This document shows positions 57,075-64,000 of a stretch of DNA of 64,000 nt, in pieces. This stretch comes from Morinoia aosen. Lineage: Eukaryota > Arthropoda > Malacostraca > Amphipoda > Talitridae. The notes under the pieces are model-generated. The model had not been told where the DNA came from and searched no databases. It was given only the letters and a program-made list of their open reading frames with translations. The translations under genes were made by a program, and so were the position numbers. The number at the start of each line of letters is the position of its first letter. Positions within the stretch are counted from its first letter, which is position 1. The stretch spans positions 84,375,130-84,439,129 of the forward strand of contig CM059567.1 in the NCBI GenBank assembly GCA_030386875.1, given 5' to 3'.

Positions 57075-58166
57075 TGGTCGCTTCTCTTGATGTACTTGTG
57101 TGGTCGCTTCTCTTGATGTACTTGTGAGGTCGCTTCTCTTGATGTACTTGTGAGGTCGCTTCTCTTGATATACTTGTGAGGTCGCTTCTCTTGATGTACT
57201 TGTGAGGTCGCTTCTCTTGATGTACTTGTGTGGTCGCTTCTCTTGATGTACTTGTGAGGTCGCTTCTCTTGATGTACTTGTGTGGTCGCTTCTCTTGATG
57301 TACTTGTGAGGTCGCTTCTCTTGATATACTTGTGAGGTCGCTTCTCTTGATGTACTTGTGAGGTCGCTTCTCTTGATGTACTTGTGTGGTCGCTTCTCTT
57401 GATATACTTGTGAGGTCGCTTCTCTTGATGTACTTGTGAGGTCGCTTCTCTTGATGTACTTGTGAGGTCGCTTCTCTTGATGTACTTGTGTGGTCGCTTC
57501 TCTTGATGTACTTGTGAGGTCGCTTCTCTTGATGTACTTGTGAGGTCGCTTCTCTTGATGTACTTGTGTGGTCGCTTCTCTTGATGTACTTGTGTGGTCG
57601 CTTCTCTTGATGTACTTGTGTGGTCGCTTCTCTTGATATACTTGTGAGGTCGCTTCTCTTGATGTACTTGTGAGGTCGCTTCTCTTGATGTACTTGTGAG
57701 GTCGCTTCTCTTGATGTACTTGTGTGGTCGCTTCTCTTGACGTACGTGTGTGGTCGCTTCTCTTGATGTACTTGTGTGGTCGCTTCTCTTGATATACTTG
57801 TGAGGTCGCTTCTCTTGATGTACTTGTGAGGTCGCTTCTCTTGATGTACTTGTGAGGTCGCTTCTCTTGATGTACTTGTGAGGTCGCTTCTCTTGATGTA
57901 CTTGTGTGGTCGCTTCTCTTGATATACTTGTGAGGTCGCTTCTCTTGATGTACTTGTGTGGTCGCTTCTCTTGATATACTTGTGAGGTCGCTTCTCTTGA
58001 TGTACTTGTGTGGTCGCTTCTCTTGATGTACTTGTGAGGTCGCTTCTCTTGATGTACTTGTGAGGTCGCTTCTCTTGATGTACTTGTGTGGTCGCTTCTC
58101 TTGATGTACTTGTGTGGTCGCTTCTCTTGATGTACTTGTGTGGTCGCTTCTCTTGATGTACTTCCA
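57075..58166. repeat. 26-bp minisatellite, 42 units
   Basis: TGGTCGCTTCTCTTGATGTA recurs every 26 bp from 57075 to 58141. Two biallelic sites vary: TGTGG/TGAGG and GATGT/GATAT. Degenerate units continue to about 58262. Because 26 is not a multiple of 3, every minus-strand frame cycles through the same three unit phases and none contains a stop, producing open frames of about 380-430 codons that are not evidence of a protein. Confidence 0.97.
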
Positions 58167-58269
58167 TGACCGTGCTTCTTGATGTATTTATGCGATCGCT
58201 CCTCTTGACGCAGTTTTGTGACCGCTCTTCGATCTTGAAGTACTTGTGTGACCACTCTACTTGCTGCAG

Positions 58270-61200
58270 GGAAAGTCCAGTAATGTGCTATAGTGTATTG
58301 TCTGTGCGCCATGAATCTGTAGAGAAATAGAAGAAAATAAAGTGCTTTATACACCTGGCTTCGTTTTCACCTTCTTTTTAGTTTGTAAATAATAAAAATT
58401 TATAACTTGTTTCATGAGAAATAAACAAATTACTGCATAATGTCACATTTAGGGCTGAAAATAGTATGAAAGATTTTTACAGGTATCACAGTTAGTCTCT
58501 TAAGAAATGAGAACAGTTTTTCGTTTCAAAATCAAAAATGAGACCAATAAACCAAAGTAATTAAGGCTGATGTACTTAACTTTTACTCGGTTTGAACTGA
58601 GATAAGTTACGAATTTTCGAAAACTAATTATTCAAAAAATTTCTCTCTTCTGAATTCAGGAAGAGAATATGAGTGCATTCCGTTTCATATAGAAATGTGT
58701 TAAGTATTTTTTCTATAAAACGCCAACTATTAAACGATCGAAGAATGATCTTTAAAACTAAAGTGGGCATGAAAATTAACTAGGTTCTGCCATATACAAG
58801 TTCACAAATGATAGAGAATGGGAGAATAACATCCAAGTACTTGTAATGTAAGCCTCACGTCCAAATTTAGAGGGTAAACATGTAGGTATTTATTTACAGG
58901 GCGAGTGAGAGTGATTAAAATTCAGCCCAGACCTTCGTATGTTTGGACTGCGCTCCTTTCTAAAAGCTCGTTTTAGTCTTTCGCTCCCCGGGGCCACGGG
59001 AACCTCTACATTTGGCTTTTACAGATCACTCTTACGTCACAGGTGGCAGTTTTTTCATCCAGAAACCGGTCGCGCATCGCAGCGCTGAACCCTACCTCCA
59101 GGGTGCTAGTTGCGCAACTTCCTCACTCAAAGAGATCCTTTCAGAAAATGTGTTTCGCTCAATAGTCTACTTATGAGTATTACTTCTTCAGTCAAGAAGC
59201 ATAAAGCAAGTGGTAATTCCAAGATATTGTTGCAGTGCTACTAAAATCTGTCGGTATTAGAAGCCTGCGCTGAAAATAACTCTTCTGATTTGAGATTTTG
59301 AATAGAAACTCTGATTTTTATGGAGCGTTTTGTCTGATATTCATGATTTTTTTGTTTGCACTGGGACAATCGTCATACTTATCAATAGAAAAAAATGGGC
59401 TTCGGTTATATAAAGTTTCAATTGAACTACTATAGTATGATTGAAAGTTCAATTAAAGAACACCATTGTTATCGTTTCCAATAACTGAAACAGATCTCGT
59501 GTTTGGGCGGTCAGTGTGAAGAGTTGGATTTGAAGCTCGATCGTTGCAGTCGTAAAATATCTCACCTCACTATGAGGATGGGGAAGTTAAGGAGTTCTAA
59601 ATATTCTACGAACTTACTTTCACAAACATTACGGTGATTCTCCTCTGTAAACGAAATCTACATTTTTCAAATTCGCCTTTACTTCCTTTTCAGCCTCGCT
59701 GTTCAGTTCGAAAGTATTATTCCAATTTGACTTCAATGCAAAAGTATATAAGAAGAACAATAAATTTAATGGAAGTGAAACCATATGTTGAGTTGTTACG
59801 GTTACGGACAACGCGATTGCCTTTATTGTTTTCCTTCAACAAGAAACGCGCCCTGTTGTTGGAGGACTAACGACAGCATTTCCGATGGAAGGAAGACTTT
59901 CTTTTTCCAGAGAAAAATACATTGGATTCATTTCAACGGAAGAAAGTGAACGTCTTTCCGGTTTTTGAATGCCTCGCCGGGTGATACTGGCTAATGCGGC
60001 CGCAGCACGTAGCGTCGACAGCAAAAGTTCAATCAAACCTATTATTCAATGTAGGGCACATTGCAGGCATCTATGTTAAGGGCAGATTACCCTTCAAAAG
60101 TAGCAAAGTTGAATATAGAGCTTATTGATTTTACTTGTAATTTTCCGTTTTCGGGCGTATGACAATATGCGCCACAAATTCCTGCGGTGCATTCTTACAC
60201 GAATTTGCACGAGTTGGAAAGTTTCGTTTGACTTCACGGAATCGGTGGGTGAAAATTTCCGCTATTGACACACTAAGGCTGGAAGAAACATCAATTGACA
60301 AGTAGTTGACTGGCTTGAAATTAGAGCAGTTTCTCCAGTGCGGGGACTCGTGGTGCTAACAAAGGTTTATGACATCCGGTAGAGCTCGACATTTGACATG
60401 CTTCACGCTCCTCGCACTACGGACCTCAGCAACGCACGCTTGCGCCGGCGACTTGTGCGCTTCATTTCCCTTCTTTCGCAAGCTGTGTAATACACACTCA
60501 GGCTTACGCAGTGTAATCTCGTGCTAAAAATGATTTATGCGTCGTAGTCTGATGTACGGTTATAGTTTGTTGCTTTTAGGCTTCGCTAAGTTTTTTAATC
60601 CTTTCGGTACTGACGATGTCTTTCGGGGCGTCGAGTAGGGCTGTGATGAAACTTTTCGGCAAGCAGTTCAATTTGAAAGTAATTCAACTATCAGGGTGAT
60701 TTTCTGGAATAAAGATCAAATTTGTGGCCTTGCCTTATCATACGATAACCATCTAAATACAGTTTTCTATAGTTCACACTAATCGTGTGCTCCAATATTA
60801 TTGATGTGTTTTTATATTGTTTTCAGATGATTTACGTAAGGAATGATCACAATTCAATTCATTCCTTTATTCGTTAAAATTAAAATTCAATTCATAAAAT
60901 GCATTTCGAAACGTTTTCTTCGACATTTGGAAAGCATTTATCCTTTCGGCATACCATCCTACAGAGAGTCAAGTTTTTACTAAAAATGAACAAGGTTTCC
61001 GCAAAAACAAAAAATGAACCCATGCTAGGAAAGTTTCGCATGTAGTTCAATGTACTGAGAATTTTTTCTTAAATATTTTCCCAACACAGTGTCATAATTT
61101 CACACCCGAAGCGGTTAAGTAGAAAAAAACATGTAAGGGTAAATCTACATATACATCACAAAGATAATACTTCTATTTCGTAAACCTTTTTTCCGCCGTG

Positions 61201-62340
61201 CCAAAGTTTCAGGATGTAGAGTGTTAAATACAACCGGAAAACTTCAGCAACTAACATAATATGCGTTCAATTTATATATAGGGGACCATTCTATGCAATC
61301 CTTCAGTGACATCAAAACTATTATGAGAATCACCATACCAGACTTTCTACAAATTTATTACGGAATAAGTGCTTGTCTCCAATGCTGCGCGAACAGTTTT
61401 CATTTGTCCCTTTAGAAGGAGCAAGTTTTGCGAAGAATAAGAGTGTGAAATTGTTAACAGATTCAGGGTCTTTGTTTCGAACAGAAAGCCAGTTTGAGAA
61501 AGAATGCCATTATTCTGTCCTCGCTCCTTCTTAAGTTGTTGGTATTTATGCGATGTAATATAGATCATGACAACATAGTAAGTCTAGAAATTCAACCCTT
61601 CGCAGTGATTTTACAGACTCGCATTGATTGCGTTTTTAAGTAAGACGTACATGCTTCGCAATCCCTTTATTGGAAGCGAGACAGATTCACCATCGCGACA
61701 AAGGCTCGAAGTGCTACCTTCTTGCCTCTGACCCGACATTGTTGCCAGGCGACGGTGAAATTTCCTCTTCCTGGAGGCCCATGCAATTGCTGACGCTATT
61801 GCTTGCTCTACGATTTCACGTGTTGGTGTTGCAGCGTATTCTGAATCATTTTTTTTCCTATATTATTTAAATTTAATTTAGTTACAATTATAACGTGGTA
61901 TTTATTTTTGAATGTATGCAGAGCAGCAATAAAATTGCAGGTCTGTAAAATTTTTCACCCCATGCGTCAACAAGTTTTGCGTTTTAAACTCTGCTTTAAA
62001 ACTCAATTCTCTCTGTCTCTCCAAGCGTTGCGACAACTTTCACGACGGCTTGCCAGAAGCAATAATAAAAGCGCTTGTTTCCATTTGTGCTACCATGTAT
62101 CAGGGCGCAATAAAATGTGAAACATTTAATTCTCAGCTGAAAAGGCGCATTCATTTTGCTACTGTTTTCATTTCTGCCCTTCTTAAAATAAAGAATAAAC
62201 TTTCCATTTCAGATGCATCTTTAACACGTGCTACTGGAGCTGTTTGACATCTACTTTTCAAAAATTATTAGTGAACAGGAAAATATTATTTGCAAACTCA
62301 TGTATACTTTCTCCCATATCACTTTCTCCATTCCGTTTAG
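58270..62340. other. intergenic stretch, nothing recognised
   Basis: AT-rich with locally GC-richer patches at 58.97-59.13 and 60.34-60.48 kb. No conserved domain, transposon end or RNA gene was recognised. Confidence 0.55.
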
Positions 62341-62491
62341 GTATCCCCACGCATTTCCCACGTGTACCGAAAGAGAAGTTTACGCTGTAGTCACAGAACC
62401 AAAGTTAACATTAGCAGGCTCAGACAATAATGCGCACTTCAAAATGAATTTTTGCAGCGCAATCACCAGGGGCAAGACGCGCAAGACTGAG
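62341..62491 (+). CDS. candidate exon of an unknown gene
   Basis: A 151-nt stretch open in one frame only (50 codons), bounded by a strong acceptor (CTTTCTCCATTCCGTTTAG) and a consensus donor (GAG|GTGAGT at 62492). The product (VTEPKLTLAGSDNN, FCSAITRGKTRKTE) is not recognised. It could be chance; no partner exon could be joined with confidence. Confidence 0.25.
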
Positions 62492-62645
62492 GTGAGTACA
62501 GCGAAGAATGCAATACAAAATTCCTACCAATGTCGATGTCGTGTACGCTTACCATGACAGCGGAGAAGGAGAGCTCAAAGGAGAGGTACGGGTCAGTGCA
62601 CTCACGACCCTCGATTATTGCTCAGTCCCCCTTTGTATTTTGCAG

Positions 62646-63066
62646 AACAATTTTCTCAGAGAGTATTTCAAGCTGCTGAGCAACTTGACCGCCGGCAAGA
62701 TCAGGAAAAACTTGTCTGACATTTAATGCTTCTTCAGGAAGATTCGCAAACGCCAAAAAAATTCTGATGGATCTTCAGTTTTACTTTCGGAGAATGCTGG
62801 AGATCAGTGGGGATGGTGCTGGTTTATTTCTAGCAGTGATATTTCTCAGAAGAACGCTGAAAATAATTGTTCTTCGCATCTTGGAGACTTTTCGCTGTCT
62901 GGGGAGGCGAAGAATTTCTCAACTACATTCACAGGGGTATGCCAGCAGTGTCAGTCGTCGTCTGTGTACCTAGTTAAATTATCACGTCTGTTTTTTGCAC
63001 CTCAAGTGATCTTCAACGATCGTCATGAACGATTTTTCAGAGAAAAATGTTTCATTTTCGAATAAT
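62646..63066 (+). CDS. candidate 3' coding stretch of an unknown gene
   Basis: Begins after a good acceptor (CCCTTTGTATTTTGCAG). One frame is open to a TAA at 62724-62726 (N-N-F-L-R-E-Y-F-K-L-L-S-N-L-T-A-G-K-I-R) and, in the same frame, open again for 113 codons from 62727 to 63066. The second part is Ser/Cys-rich (GDQWGWCWFISSSD, CQQCQSSSV). A second acceptor-like CTTCTTCAG at 62738 could exclude the stop. No domain is recognised; chance is quite possible. Confidence 0.2.
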
Positions 63067-64000
63067 TTTTTATTTTGGATTTGTATATTATTTCCGTTCT
63101 GATTTTGAAAATACATTTTGCGCTTAACAGTTTCCCCATCTTTGTCCATCTTTGAAGTTAAGTTTTATTTCCGACAATACACATCGGATTTATGGGAAGA
63201 CATTCTTAAATAAATAAGGACAAGAACTGACGAGTGAATACACCTGCACCTGTTTTTTCGAAAGAAACGTTAAAGCCAGTAAAGTCGGGCACACTTATGT
63301 TAAAGCACACTTATGTATGCCGGGGCAGAAGTGGAGGCTAGGTAGCGAACTATACAGGCTGTTGAGAACTTGGCCGGTTTCATCTCCGTGTAGACTGGTT
63401 TGTGACATTTCGATTGAGTTTCACGGTATGCTAAATTCTGATTATGGTGGTCGCCTCGACAAAGTCTCGGTAAATAATCCAAAGTAAAGAAAGTGAAGTT
63501 ATTCGCTCATTTTTTAGGTATACAAAAGCGCTGTAATCCATTGAAGCCTATAGGTTCTTGCACTTGAAGCCAAGTGCATCAATAAACTCTCCTTGAGTTT
63601 CTTCTCTTATATCTGTGGTTCATGATTTTCCTTGCATTAGTTTCTTTTCGTCAGTAGGTAAGCTAAGCGCCAACGCTTAATCTAAGCTTACTTACGTTCA
63701 ATTGTCATGTTAAAATTGAAATGTATATTTTAATTTTTCACTCCTGCCTCACACTACTGTTGTAACTTCAATTTCTATCTGGCTCTGCCTGTTGGAGGAG
63801 CTACAGTACATACTGTTCTGTGTTCTCAGTACTACACACATGCACCCCATTAATGCTAATGTACTTCATATATTCATTTTGTATACGTATTCCACTAATG
63901 GTAATGTGCGCACCCTTTTTAATTTAAATGCACTCCATATATTTCCTCATTGGTCCTATTGCACCTCGTTTACGCATCTGTCAGTACATATACCCATACT
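63067..64000. other. window end, nothing recognised
   Basis: AT-rich; AATAAA-type hexamers occur, for example near 63590, but cannot be assigned to a gene. Confidence 0.5.

Noticed and set aside
57028-58354. Open frames of 379 and 433 codons on the minus strand
   Set aside because: They are a 26-bp tandem repeat without stops in any phase. All three frames read the same 26-residue cycle, so openness is automatic.

Overview
This is a eukaryotic window from an arthropod, probably a pancrustacean; I cannot tell insect from crustacean by sequence alone. The evidence is GT-AG introns, AT-rich non-coding DNA, mariner/Tc1-type transposons, degenerate TTAGG-like repeats, and one large multi-exon gene whose product reads like insect Mesh.

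Region 1-35,640 is essentially one + strand gene. Twenty coding exons between 174 and 34,188 join in a single frame through consensus splice sites. Their lengths sum to 4,500 nt, giving 1,499 codons plus a stop. The conceptual protein has a signal peptide, a NIDO domain, an IPT/E-set-like domain, AMOP, von Willebrand factor D (GDPH motif), Sushi, one transmembrane helix and a cytoplasmic tail of about 360 residues. This is the layout of Mesh, the membrane protein of arthropod smooth septate junctions. Introns range from about 105 bp to 7.5 kb. The large ones (1, 2, 3, 6, 13, 17, 19) carry MITEs and foldback repeats, a 71-bp satellite array, a dead LINE and a TTAGG-like tract. A poly(A) signal at 35,614 would end the transcript.

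Region 35,860-64,000 has no recognisable host gene. It holds minisatellites of 45 bp (35.9 kb), 39 bp (53.9 kb) and 26 bp (57.1-58.2 kb). Its transposon remnants are an internally deleted mariner with intact TA-flanked ends (36.3-37.0 kb), a degraded D34D mariner (37.9-38.8 kb), Penelope-like endonuclease fragments facing each other (39.2-39.6 kb), a long-TIR IS630/Tc1/mariner-type element interrupted by a 434-bp insertion (44.0-46.1 kb) with two older relics nearby, a Tc1-like relic (49.9-51.2 kb) and a small hAT-type MITE (54.3-54.6 kb). Weak splice-delimited open stretches near 62.3-63.1 kb may be exons of another gene.

I found no CRISPR, operon or convincing RNA gene. The best leads beyond standard annotation are a three-fold repeated motif in the Mesh cytoplasmic tail, a dispersed repeat family present in three copies, and the nested or internally deleted transposons. 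I see no clear new biological system.
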